Source: Ferroglobus sp. (GTDB lineage: Archaea > Halobacteriota > Archaeoglobi > Archaeoglobales > Archaeoglobaceae). Taken from it: 11,997 nucleotides of DNA. Numbering within the stretch: the first letter of the stretch is position 1; the number at the start of each line of letters is the position of its first letter. Below, piece after piece: positions 1 to 6,115 of this stretch. Under the pieces are notes generated by a model. That model saw nothing but the letters and a program-made list of their open reading frames with translations. It had not been told where the DNA came from and ran no database searches. The stretch spans positions 1 through 11,997 of the forward strand of contig WAJX01000214.1 in the NCBI GenBank assembly GCA_015523665.1, in the 5' to 3' direction. The position numbers and the translations under genes were made by a program.

Positions 1-386
1 AACTTGATGAAGATAAAGAGATCGAGATCGGTAAACTTGGTAGAATTGAGTTTAAGAAGGGGTATTATGTATATGTGGGTAGTGCAAAAAGGGGATTTAA
101 TAAAAGAGTTAGGAGACACTTCAAAAGAAAGAAAAAACTTAGATGGCACATAGACTATTTCAGTAGCTATGCTGAAGCTATTGAAGCTTATAGAGCAAAG
201 ATTGATGAATGTAAAGTTGCAGAATTAGCTTCTCATTTCATGGAAGGGATAAAGAAGTTTGGAGCATCAGATTGTAAATGTAAAACTCATCTATTCTATT
301 CAACTGACTATCCCACAGACTTTATAGAAGAAGCGAAAAAGCTTAATTATATAACAGCTGAGAGGCTTAATTATGAGGAGTTATGA
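1..386 (+). CDS. DUF123 (GIY-YIG-like) nuclease-family protein, 5'-truncated
   Basis: The open frame runs in from the left edge (first full codon at base 3) and stops at 384-386. No start is visible, so the gene is 5'-partial; a GTG at 75 lies inside the conserved domain and is not the real start. The visible protein is about 127 residues and matches the DUF123 family (GIY-YIG-related, sometimes fused to endonuclease III). It reads GKLGRIEF, then GYYVYVGSA (the GIY-YIG-like core), then RRH and WHIDY, then a Cys-rich tail SDCKCKTHLFY. The family role is not firmly established; a nucleic-acid nuclease function is inferred from the fold. Whether an Nth-like domain lies upstream cannot be seen. 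Its 3' end overlaps aIF2-beta by 14 nt, so the two are probably co-transcribed and translationally coupled. Confidence 0.85.
   Translation, partial: LDEDKEIEIGKLGRIEFKKGYYVYVGSAKRGFNKRVRRHFKRKKKLRWHIDYFSSYAEAIEAYRAKIDECKVAELASHFMEGIKKFGASDCKCKTHLFYSTDYPTDFIEEAKKLNYITAERLNYEEL
360..365 (+). promoter_or_regulatory. Ribosome binding site of aIF2-beta
   Basis: GAGAGG lies 7 nt before the ATG at 373, inside the end of the DUF123 gene. It supports that start, which overlaps the upstream gene by 14 nt. Confidence 0.5.
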
Positions 387-780
387 GGAGCTTTTGAAAA
401 GAGCTTTAACCCAATTACCTGAAAACATAGTAAAAAAGGATAGATTTGAAATCCCGAAGGTTATCTTGCAGAAAGAGGGAAGTAGAACTATAATAAAAAA
501 TTTTTCGACAATAGCTAAATCGATAAATAGAAGTGAGGATCACCTTTTCAAATACCTTGTAAAATCTTTAGGAACAGCGGGAATAATCGAGTCTGGGAGA
601 CTAACCCTACAAGGAAAGTTTAACGAAGACACGATCCAAAAGGAAATAGACGATTATGTAAAAAATTATGTTCTATGTAAAGAATGCAATGCTCCCGATA
701 CTACTTTCTCAAAAGAAGGCAGAATTCTTTTTGTAAAATGCATGGCTTGCGGAGCAAAACATCCTGTCAGAGGATTATGA
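373..780 (+). CDS. Translation initiation factor aIF2 subunit beta
   Basis: This 135-residue protein has the full length of the archaeal aIF2-beta family, the subunit of the aIF2 heterotrimer that helps deliver initiator Met-tRNA to the small ribosomal subunit. The N-terminus (SYEELLKRALTQLPE) is the segment expected to bind the gamma subunit. The alpha/beta core follows at about residues 35-95 (IKNFSTIAKSINRSEDHLFKYL). A C-terminal zinc ribbon is intact, with CKEC and CMAC pairs separated by about 18 residues. The ATG at 373 is preceded by GAGAGG. The gene overlaps the DUF123 gene upstream by 14 nt and DUF424 downstream by 4 nt (ATGA), so all three are probably one transcript. Nothing is missing from the factor. 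Confidence 0.96.
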   Translation: MRSYEELLKRALTQLPENIVKKDRFEIPKVILQKEGSRTIIKNFSTIAKSINRSEDHLFKYLVKSLGTAGIIESGRLTLQGKFNEDTIQKEIDDYVKNYVLCKECNAPDTTFSKEGRILFVKCMACGAKHPVRGL

Positions 781-1073
781 AATTTAGGATGAAAATATAC
801 AGAGTTAAAGGAGAATATATGGTTGCTGTTTGTGATGAAGAATTGATAGGAGAAGAATTCAAAGAAGGAGACCTTAAGATAGAGATAACCGAAAATTTTT
901 ATGGAAAAGAGAGCTATAGCGAGGATGAAGTTAGATCAGCATTAAAAAAAGCAACCATAGCTAATATAACCGGAGAAAGATCAGTTAAACTAGCTATAAG
1001 TATGGGAATTATCGACGAAAGAAGAGTATTAAAGATAGGCAAATGTTGGCATGCTCAGATGGTTGTAATGTAA
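777..1073 (+). CDS. DUF424 family protein
   Basis: This 98-residue protein is of unknown function and belongs to the archaeal DUF424 family. Recognisable elements are MKIYRVKGEYMVAVCDEELIG near the start, EGDLKIEI, FYG, ATIANITGERSV at about residues 59-70, and the terminal HAQMV. The start chosen is the ATG at 777, whose ATGA overlaps the aIF2-beta stop and sits 3 nt after AGAGG (769-773). The in-frame ATG at 789 would start exactly at MKIYRV, where many family members begin, and cannot be excluded. An open frame extends upstream to 684, but that part is an out-of-frame reading of the aIF2-beta zinc ribbon and is not coding. Tight coupling to aIF2-beta suggests a translation-linked role, which is an inference from context only. 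Confidence 0.88.
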   Translation: MKFRMKIYRVKGEYMVAVCDEELIGEEFKEGDLKIEITENFYGKESYSEDEVRSALKKATIANITGERSVKLAISMGIIDERRVLKIGKCWHAQMVVM

Positions 1074-1090
1074 TCATTCTGATGTATTCA

Positions 1091-1110
1091 TTTGTTTTTA
1101 TTTATTTTTT
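1091..1110 (+). terminator. T-rich archaeal-type terminator
   Basis: Twenty bases containing 18 T lie 17 nt after the DUF424 stop, with no hairpin visible. T-tracts without a stem are the usual archaeal termination signal. This one would close the DUF123-aIF2-beta-DUF424 transcript. Confidence 0.45.
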
Positions 1111-1157
1111 ATAAACGTTTTACCCCATTACAACACATTGTTATTTAAATTAAAAGT
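1107..1157 (+). promoter_or_regulatory. Candidate TATA elements upstream of the CooT-like gene
   Basis: Two TATA-like boxes are visible: TTTTATAAAC at 1107-1116 and ATTTAAATTAAAAG at about 1143-1156. With a start site about 25 nt downstream they would give 5' leaders of roughly 90 or 55 nt before the ATG at 1232. The first overlaps the terminator-like T-tract. I cannot choose between them, and no clear box sits at the leaderless distance from 1232. Confidence 0.3.
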
Positions 1158-1231
1158 GATCCCAAAAATAACCCCATAATATTAGATACTTTTAGCAAAC
1201 TTTTTGTAATCTCAAAAAGAAAGATAAAAGC

Positions 1232-1417
1232 ATGTGTGAATCAAAAGTTGTTCTCTCAAAAAAAGATGGAGAAGAAGTTTTAATGGAAGACGTTATTAGA
1301 ATTGAAGTTGAAGGAGAGATACTAAAACTCTACGGAATTTTAGGAGAGTATAAAGAAGTTAAAGGGAAAATCGCTCTTATGGATATGAAAGACCACAAAA
1401 TCGTGGTGATAGAATGA
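1232..1417 (+). CDS. CooT-like small protein (possible Ni-binding)
   Basis: This 61-residue protein matches the CooT/RNA-bind_2 family (PF10133 as I recall it) over its whole length. It has MCES at the N-terminus, [13 protein letters not shown], then [15 protein letters not shown], and DHKIVVIE at the end. In Rhodospirillum rubrum, CooT is a nickel-binding accessory factor for CO dehydrogenase, and the Cys right after Met takes part in metal binding; that Cys2 is present here. Archaeal members have also been annotated as predicted RNA-binding proteins, so the role is open. No CO dehydrogenase gene lies in the window. The stop overlaps the GAPDH start (ATGA at 1414-1417), so the two are translationally coupled. 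No good ribosome binding site precedes the ATG at 1232. Confidence 0.85.
   Translation: MCESKVVLSKKDGEEVLMEDVIRIEVEGEILKLYGILGEYKEVKGKIALMDMKDHKIVVIE
1405..1410 (+). promoter_or_regulatory. Ribosome binding site of GAPDH
   Basis: GGTGAT, which matches part of the archaeal anti-Shine-Dalgarno complement, lies 3 nt before the ATG at 1414, inside the last codons of the CooT-like gene. It fixes the 4-nt overlap start. Confidence 0.6.
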
Positions 1418-2424
1418 AGGTTAAGGTTGCAGTTAATGGTTATGGCACAATTGGTAAGAGAGTTGCGGATGCTGTTAGTAAACAAGATGATATGGAGTTA
1501 GTTGGAGTTACAAAGACCAAACCAGATTTTGAAGCGAAACTTGCTGCCAAGAAATACTCTCTTTATTCAGCTATTCCTGAAGGGGTTGAAAGATTTGAAA
1601 AAGCTGGAATAAATATAAAGGGAGATATAAATGATCTACTATCAAAGGTGGATGTAGTTGTAGATTGTTCTCCAGGAAAGGTTGGAGCTGAAAATAAACC
1701 GAAATATGAAAAGGTTGGAGTAAAAGCTGTTTTTCAAGGAGGAGAAAAGAAAGATGTTGCTGAAGTCTCTTTCAACAGCCTCTCAAATTATGAAGATGCC
1801 TTTGGTAAAGACTTTGTTAGAGTTGTTAGTTGTAACACCACTGGTCTTGCTAGGATAATCTCGGTTATTAGAGGAGTCATTGAAATCGGAAAAGTTCGAG
1901 CTATGTTGATTAGAAGAGTTGTTGATCCAAAAGAGGATAAGAAAGGACTTGTAAATGGAATAATGCCAGATCCGATACATTTACCATCTCATCACGCAGA
2001 TGATGTAAAAACCGTTTTACCAGATATTAATATTGTAACCACAGCCTTTAAAGTACCAACAACATTAATGCACCTACATTCTCTCTCTTTTGAGATAAAA
2101 AGTGGAGAGGTTAAAGTTGATGATGTTATCGATGCATTAAAAGAAGAACCCAGAATTATGCTAATTTCAAGCTCTGAAGGTTTTACTTCGACTGCAAAAA
2201 TAATAGAGTATGCGAGAGAGTTGAGAATGAGGTATGACCTCTTTGAAAACGTTGTTTGGGAAGACAGCATATCAATTTATGATGGGGAGCTCTTTGTTAT
2301 ACAAGCAATTCATCAGGAAGCTATAGTAATCCCAGAGAATATAGATGCAATAAGAGCTATGTTTGAGATGGCTGATAAAGCAGAGAGTATTTCCAAAACA
2401 AATAAGAGTTTAGGAATATTTTAG
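1414..2424 (+). CDS. gap: Archaeal type II glyceraldehyde-3-phosphate dehydrogenase
   Basis: This 336-residue enzyme interconverts glyceraldehyde 3-phosphate and 1,3-bisphosphoglycerate with NAD(P) (EC 1.2.1.59) in the cytoplasm, in glycolysis and gluconeogenesis. It is the archaeal type II form. The Rossmann NAD(P) loop is [10 protein letters not shown] at residues 7-16. The catalytic Cys is C140 in [11 protein letters not shown] second hallmark is the [12 protein letters not shown] stretch, followed by a His-rich LPSHHADD. Length is normal for the family. The ATG at 1414 follows GGTGAT and overlaps the CooT-like stop by 4 nt. The 3' end overlaps the convergent korB gene by 4 nt. In many archaea this enzyme works mainly in the gluconeogenic direction; the sequence does not settle that here. 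Confidence 0.97.
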   Translation: MKVKVAVNGYGTIGKRVADAVSKQDDMELVGVTKTKPDFEAKLAAKKYSLYSAIPEGVERFEKAGINIKGDINDLLSKVDVVVDCSPGKVGAENKPKYEKVGVKAVFQGGEKKDVAEVSFNSLSNYEDAFGKDFVRVVSCNTTGLARIISVIRGVIEIGKVRAMLIRRVVDPKEDKKGLVNGIMPDPIHLPSHHADDVKTVLPDINIVTTAFKVPTTLMHLHSLSFEIKSGEVKVDDVIDALKEEPRIMLISSSEGFTSTAKIIEYARELRMRYDLFENVVWEDSISIYDGELFVIQAIHQEAIVIPENIDAIRAMFEMADKAESISKTNKSLGIF

Positions 2425-3182
2425 TATTTTAATATACCGAGAGATTCTTCAAAAGTATCCTTTCTTATTCTATATATTATTCCTGTATAGATTTTTTCAG
2501 AAAGTATTATATCAATTGCCTCTTTAATATCACTAGCCTCCTTCTCTAATTTTTCAACATTTTTATTATAGAATTCCCAAGTATTGTTAAAGCTTACACA
2601 TGGCTGTAGGATATCTACTATAGCAAATCCTATGTGTTTTATAGCATCATACATTAGCTCCTCAAGTTGTTTCATATCTCCAGCGTAACCTCTGGCTATA
2701 AAAGTTGCTCCAGAAGATAGTGCCAAAAGGAGTGGATTTATCGGATACTCTGGATTTCCTTTTGGAGTGCTCCTAGTCTTTTTTCCTCTTGGAGTTGTAG
2801 CCGTCATTTGACCAGTTGTTAGACCAAAAACTCCATTATTATGGACAAACAGAGCTAAATCTACATTCCTCTTTGCAGCATGAATCAAATGTTCAATTCC
2901 CTCATTATATTGATCTCCATCACCGACAAAACCCACTGCTTTAAGTTCAGGATTCGCAAGCTTTAAACCTGTAAGGAATGGTAGAACTCTTCCATGAATC
3001 ACATGGAAAGATGGCAAATCTAAATAATCCGAGATCTTTCCATGACAACCGATTCCAGATGAAACAACAATTTTCCCTTTTTCAATACCCTCCTTGTTGA
3101 GTTTTTCAATTACATTAATAAAAGCTCTTAAAATCCCAAAATTTCCGCATCCAGGACACCAAGTCGTTTTTATGCTTTTCAT
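2421..3182 (-). CDS. korB: 2-oxoacid:ferredoxin oxidoreductase, beta subunit
   Basis: This 253-residue thiamine-diphosphate subunit belongs to the enzyme that oxidatively decarboxylates a 2-oxoacid to an acyl-CoA and reduces ferredoxin. The four cysteines expected to bind one [4Fe-4S] cluster are present: C9 and C12 in [10 protein letters not shown]46 in SGIGCHGK, and C195 in LQPCVSFNN. The TPP/Mg motif is GDGD at 87-90 with N93, followed by [11 protein letters not shown] at 115-125. The start ATG at 3182 follows an excellent Shine-Dalgarno sequence. It lies 23 nt after the stop of the fused gamma-alpha gene, so the two form an operon. Substrate is not decided by the sequence; 2-oxoglutarate is the likeliest guess for this two-subunit type, but pyruvate or other 2-oxoacids are possible. 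The final four bases overlap the convergent GAPDH gene. Confidence 0.95.
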   Translation of the reverse strand: MKSIKTTWCPGCGNFGILRAFINVIEKLNKEGIEKGKIVVSSGIGCHGKISDYLDLPSFHVIHGRVLPFLTGLKLANPELKAVGFVGDGDQYNEGIEHLIHAAKRNVDLALFVHNNGVFGLTTGQMTATTPRGKKTRSTPKGNPEYPINPLLLALSSGATFIARGYAGDMKQLEELMYDAIKHIGFAIVDILQPCVSFNNTWEFYNKNVEKLEKEASDIKEAIDIILSEKIYTGIIYRIRKDTFEESLGILKY

Positions 3183-3188
3183 CTAAAA

Positions 3189-3197
3189 TCCTCCTTT
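3189..3197 (-). promoter_or_regulatory. Strong ribosome binding site of korB
   Basis: On the minus strand AAAGGAGGA lies 6 nt before the korB ATG, in the 23-nt korA-korB spacer. It is the best Shine-Dalgarno match in the window. Confidence 0.8.
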
Positions 3198-3205
3198 AAA
3201 AATTC

Positions 3206-4798
3206 CTAATTCTTAATCCTCTCTTTAAGTTCATCTGGCGTAAACGGGCGACCATCCCATCTCAAAATCTTTTTTAAAAGAATTCCCTTTTCTTTTTCAA
3301 TAATTCTCGCTAATAATCCTTTATAATTACACTCAACACAAATAGAATTATCTTTGATATTCGGAATTATTAATGGCCTTAGAAATCTTATAACAATTAC
3401 TTTAAAACCTAGTTCATCAGCTACTTCAGCAACTGCACCAAAATTAGATCCCCAAGTTACAATCGTTTCTTCACCCCTTCCATATATAAAATAAGGCTCT
3501 AAATTCCTCACCTCTCTCTCGATCATCTCTTCTTTTCTCATCCTTTTAGCATACATTTTTTCTGCTATCTCCGCTTTATCTGTTGTTATACCAAATTCGT
3601 CATGCTCATTACTATTTGCCTTCACTATTGCTGGTGGAACCGCATAGGGAGATACACCACTATCTGTTATCTCATATCTTTTAAATATCCCTTTACTCTC
3701 TCTAACGATCTCTATTTCCTCATTTCTTATATCGCTAAACTCAACAGTTTCATAACTCTCTAGGAGGTGTTTTTCTGATAATAGAATTGAGGGTGTCTGA
3801 TATTTCCAAGAAAGATTGAGGAGAGTTGCTGAAAGTAAAAAAGCGTCTTCAATACTGAAAGGTGATGCAACTATCAAAGGAAACTCTCCATGAGCTGGAT
3901 TTAAAGCAAAGTATAAGTCTTCTTGAGCAGTGTAGGTAGCCATTCCAGTTGAAGGTGCACTTCTTTGACCCAAAACAACCATAATTGGTATTTCAGCCAT
4001 TCCAGCGAGACTTATACTTTCCGTCATTAACGCAAATCCTCCTCCACTACTGGCTGTTGCAGCTTTATTTCCAGCATAGGCTGAACCAATTGCCATCATT
4101 ATTGCTGAGATCTCACTTTCAGCTTGTAATGCAATAACATCATCTCTTTTAACAAGGAAATGAAGAATTGGAGATGTTGGAGTCATCGGATAGGCATAAT
4201 AATTCTTTAGTCCAGCTTTTAACATGCCAATAGCTACCGCTTCATTACCAGAATATACTTCCCTTTCCTCACCTATCTTTTCAACCTCATCGATTTTCTC
4301 AAAGTTATCTTTTGCATACTCAAAACCATCTCTTGCAAGAATGATGTCTGCTTCTGCTTTATCTCTGTATTCATCAAAAAATGTCTTTTTTACTATCTCA
4401 AAGTCGATTCCGAATAGAAACGCCAGAACGCCTATAGCAACTGCATTACGAAATATTAAAGGTTCATGCTCCTCTCTAACAAATTCTGTCATCGGAACAG
4501 CTAGTCCTTTACATTGAAACTTCGCATCGTATATTACCTCTCCTTTAACTCTCCTCTCGTGAATTTTATAGATATAATCCTCGAGACAGATCAATAGATC
4601 ATAGTAATATCTGTGAGTTCTAACTTTTTTATCTGAAACTCTGACGATACTTGCGTTGTGTCCACCTCTGATCAGGGATTGATATTCTTGATAGATAAAA
4701 GAGTGATAACCTAATTTTGAAAAAATCTTAGCAGTTATCACTCCCGCCTCCTTAATACCATCTCCTGCCGCTCCTGCAAAACATATATTGTAATCCAT
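3206..4798 (-). CDS. korA: 2-oxoacid:ferredoxin oxidoreductase, fused gamma-alpha subunit
   Basis: This 530-residue subunit fuses the gamma domain (about 1-175, with FAGAAGDGIKEAG and RGGHNASIVRVS) to the alpha domain (about 184-530). The alpha part carries YPMTPTSP at 203-210, the site of the YPITP signature of this superfamily, then QAESE, SGGGFALMTE at 251-260 and GQRSAPSTGMATYT at 277-290. A C-terminal domain II begins near 455 (ETIVTWGSNFGA). It partners with korB downstream. No ferredoxin-like delta domain is fused or adjacent, as in the two-subunit enzymes of Sulfolobus and halophiles. Electrons would leave through the single cluster on the beta subunit to free ferredoxin. The ATG at 4798 has no Shine-Dalgarno sequence, but a TATA-like box about 27 nt upstream suggests a leaderless mRNA. 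Confidence 0.95.
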   Translation of the reverse strand: MDYNICFAGAAGDGIKEAGVITAKIFSKLGYHSFIYQEYQSLIRGGHNASIVRVSDKKVRTHRYYYDLLICLEDYIYKIHERRVKGEVIYDAKFQCKGLAVPMTEFVREEHEPLIFRNAVAIGVLAFLFGIDFEIVKKTFFDEYRDKAEADIILARDGFEYAKDNFEKIDEVEKIGEEREVYSGNEAVAIGMLKAGLKNYYAYPMTPTSPILHFLVKRDDVIALQAESEISAIMMAIGSAYAGNKAATASSGGGFALMTESISLAGMAEIPIMVVLGQRSAPSTGMATYTAQEDLYFALNPAHGEFPLIVASPFSIEDAFLLSATLLNLSWKYQTPSILLSEKHLLESYETVEFSDIRNEEIEIVRESKGIFKRYEITDSGVSPYAVPPAIVKANSNEHDEFGITTDKAEIAEKMYAKRMRKEEMIEREVRNLEPYFIYGRGEETIVTWGSNFGAVAEVADELGFKVIVIRFLRPLIIPNIKDNSICVECNYKGLLARIIEKEKGILLKKILRWDGRPFTPDELKERIKN

Positions 4799-5144
4799 AA
4801 CAATTTATGTGATGAAACTAATAAATAATTATCTAATTCTCCGAAATTTTTCATATCATCTATTAATATTTAACATTACAATTTTCTAAAAGTATGTATA
4901 TATTTATATATAAAATAATGATAGAATATAGTAATATTTACACAAGTTTTTTCATTTTAAAAATTTAATTTAAAATTTTGTTTACTTTTAATTTAATTTT
5001 CTATTTTCATTTTGTTTTTTCGTACTTCTATTATCTTTCTGTCAAATAATTCTTAATCTTTACACAGTATTAATCTCTCTATCTCTTTATTTTTAAATAA
5101 TATTTATATATAATTTTATATAATTTACTATCGTATTATCTCTC
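4799..5144. other. 346-bp A+T-rich gene-free gap
   Basis: No coding frame of useful length is present on either strand, and by eye only about one base in six is G or C. The korA-proximal end holds the candidate korAB promoter. The part at about 4980-5090 is pyrimidine-rich on the plus strand, so a minus-strand transcript from it would be purine-rich, as in the coding strands here. A TATA-like TATATATAAA (minus strand, 5103-5112) lies just upstream of that stretch. Short A/T inverted repeats occur near 4954-4979 but are low-complexity. A box-C-like GTGATGA at 4809-4815 has no D box. Confidence 0.6.
4821..4830 (-). promoter_or_regulatory. Candidate TATA box of the korAB operon (leaderless)
   Basis: On the minus strand AATTATTTAT is centred about 27 nt before the korA ATG, the archaeal TATA-to-start-site distance. 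No ribosome binding site lies between them, so transcription probably begins at or next to the start codon. A second A+T-rich box (TATATATAAA-like, near 4898-4914) could start a longer leader. Confidence 0.4.
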
Positions 5145-5435
5145 CTATCTGTCCTGCTCTGTTAGAACTGTCTCTATGATACTCTTACCCGCAACGATTT
5201 CATCCACACTATGAATTACTCCCCCAAGACTTTCAATAGTCCTCTTTATTTCCTCAAAGTCCATCTCATCTCCAACAATCGTTATCTTAACATTCTCCGT
5301 ATTTTGATCTATCTCATAAAGGCTCAAATTAACTCCATCTACAAACTCCAGTTCGCTGAGTATCTTTGCAAGTAAGATGTTGCTAGGTTCATGAGGCTTC
5401 AATACATCCAACACCAGCCTTCTAACGCCAGGCAC
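5145..5435 (-). CDS. DUF211 family protein
   Basis: This 96-residue protein is of unknown function and fits the archaeal DUF211 family (COG1888 as I recall). It has [14 protein letters not shown] near the start, [12 protein letters not shown] in the middle, [15 protein letters not shown], and [17 protein letters not shown] at the end. Family members are small ferredoxin-fold, ACT-like proteins that form oligomers; no activity is settled. The start is GTG at 5433-5435. No ATG precedes it in frame before a stop, and an ATG overlapping it at 5435-5437 is in another frame. No ribosome binding site is visible, but a TATA-like box lies about 25 nt upstream, so the mRNA is probably leaderless. It diverges from the PHP gene across 38 bp and is followed by the 346-bp gap. 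Confidence 0.88.
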   Translation of the reverse strand: MPGVRRLVLDVLKPHEPSNILLAKILSELEFVDGVNLSLYEIDQNTENVKITIVGDEMDFEEIKRTIESLGGVIHSVDEIVAGKSIIETVLTEQDR

Positions 5436-5473
5436 ATAAAGAATTATATTTACTGATTATTTAACACTTATGT
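5436..5473. promoter_or_regulatory. Divergent leaderless promoter, DUF211 / PHP gene
   Basis: Only 38 bp separate the two start codons. On the plus strand AATTATATTTA (5442-5452) is centred 27 nt before the PHP ATG. On the minus strand TTAAATAATC (5456-5465) is centred about 25 nt before the DUF211 GTG. Both fit TATA boxes for transcripts starting at the start codons, and neither gene has a Shine-Dalgarno sequence. Confidence 0.5.
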
Positions 5474-6115
5474 ATGATCGATTTACATGTCCATTCTGTA
5501 TTTAGTGATGGGGAACTTCTACCCTCAGAAATCGCAAGGAGAATGGCTGAAAAAGGTGTTGAAGCTTTTGCAATAACTGATCACGCGGATTTCACAAATA
5601 TCCGATTTATATTGGAAAATCTTTTAAAAATTTTAGAATTCAAGGATGCCTATGAAATTGAAATACTCGTTGGAATTGAAATAACACATGTTCCACCAAG
5701 ACTCATAGGAAGAGCTGTTGAACTCGCACTAAAAGAGGGAGCAGAAATCATCCTTGTTCATGGGGAAACGATTGTAGAGCCAGTTAAAGAGGGGACAAAT
5801 TACAGTGCTGTTCAGGAGGAGATCGATATATTAGCTCACCCAGGAATTATAGATGAAAAAACTGCTGAGATGGCTAGAGATAATGAAGTTTTTCTTGAAC
5901 TTTCAGCGAGAAAGGGGCATTGCTTAGCTAACGGTCATATTGCAAAAATGGCTGAAATTTATGGATATGAGCTTGTAATCAACACTGATGCACATTCCCC
6001 TTCGGATATAATATCAAAAAGAGAGGCTGAAGATGTAATTAAAGGAGCAGGAATTGAGAATACAATAGAAATTTTCGAGAATTCAAGGAAAATTGTAAGA
6101 GCTAAGAAGAGATGA
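5474..6115 (+). CDS. PHP-domain metal-dependent phosphoesterase
   Basis: This 213-residue PHP-superfamily hydrolase has the family's metal-ligand motifs in order: HVH (H5, H7), D12 in FSDGE, TDH (D36, H37), E69 in GIEITH, H96 in LVHGET, H122 in LAHPG, and D172/H174 in NTDAH. Such proteins hydrolyse phosphate esters with a trinuclear metal centre, and archaeal members are often labelled histidinol-phosphatase-like. No histidine genes are nearby, so that label is not supported here and the substrate is unknown. The ATG at 5474 opens directly on the MIDLHVHS motif and fits the leaderless promoter. The 3' end runs 33 nt into the convergent polyprenyl synthase gene, so the last codons (about 203-213, Lys/Arg-rich) are read over the other gene's 3' end. 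Confidence 0.9.
   Translation: MIDLHVHSVFSDGELLPSEIARRMAEKGVEAFAITDHADFTNIRFILENLLKILEFKDAYEIEILVGIEITHVPPRLIGRAVELALKEGAEIILVHGETIVEPVKEGTNYSAVQEEIDILAHPGIIDEKTAEMARDNEVFLELSARKGHCLANGHIAKMAEIYGYELVINTDAHSPSDIISKREAEDVIKGAGIENTIEIFENSRKIVRAKKR

Noticed and set aside
684..776. Upstream extension of DUF424 to an ATG at 684
   Set aside because: It reads out of frame through the aIF2-beta zinc ribbon, and the family begins near MKIYRV, so 777 or 789 is the start.
1783..2270. Two minus-strand open frames inside gap
   Set aside because: They are antisense to a clearly conserved enzyme, and their translations are Ser/Asn-rich without any family motif.
4224..4517. Plus-strand open frame inside korA
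   Set aside because: It is antisense to the conserved gamma-domain region, is Ser/Thr-rich, and has no ribosome binding site or promoter of its own.
4809..4815. Box-C-like GTGATGA in the 346-bp gap, possible C/D box sRNA
   Set aside because: No CTGA D box occurs within the following 60 or so bases, so a C/D guide RNA is not supported.
4954..4979. Inverted-repeat-like AAAATTT / AAATTTT sequences
   Set aside because: They are made only of A and T in a very A+T-rich region, where such pairings are expected by chance.
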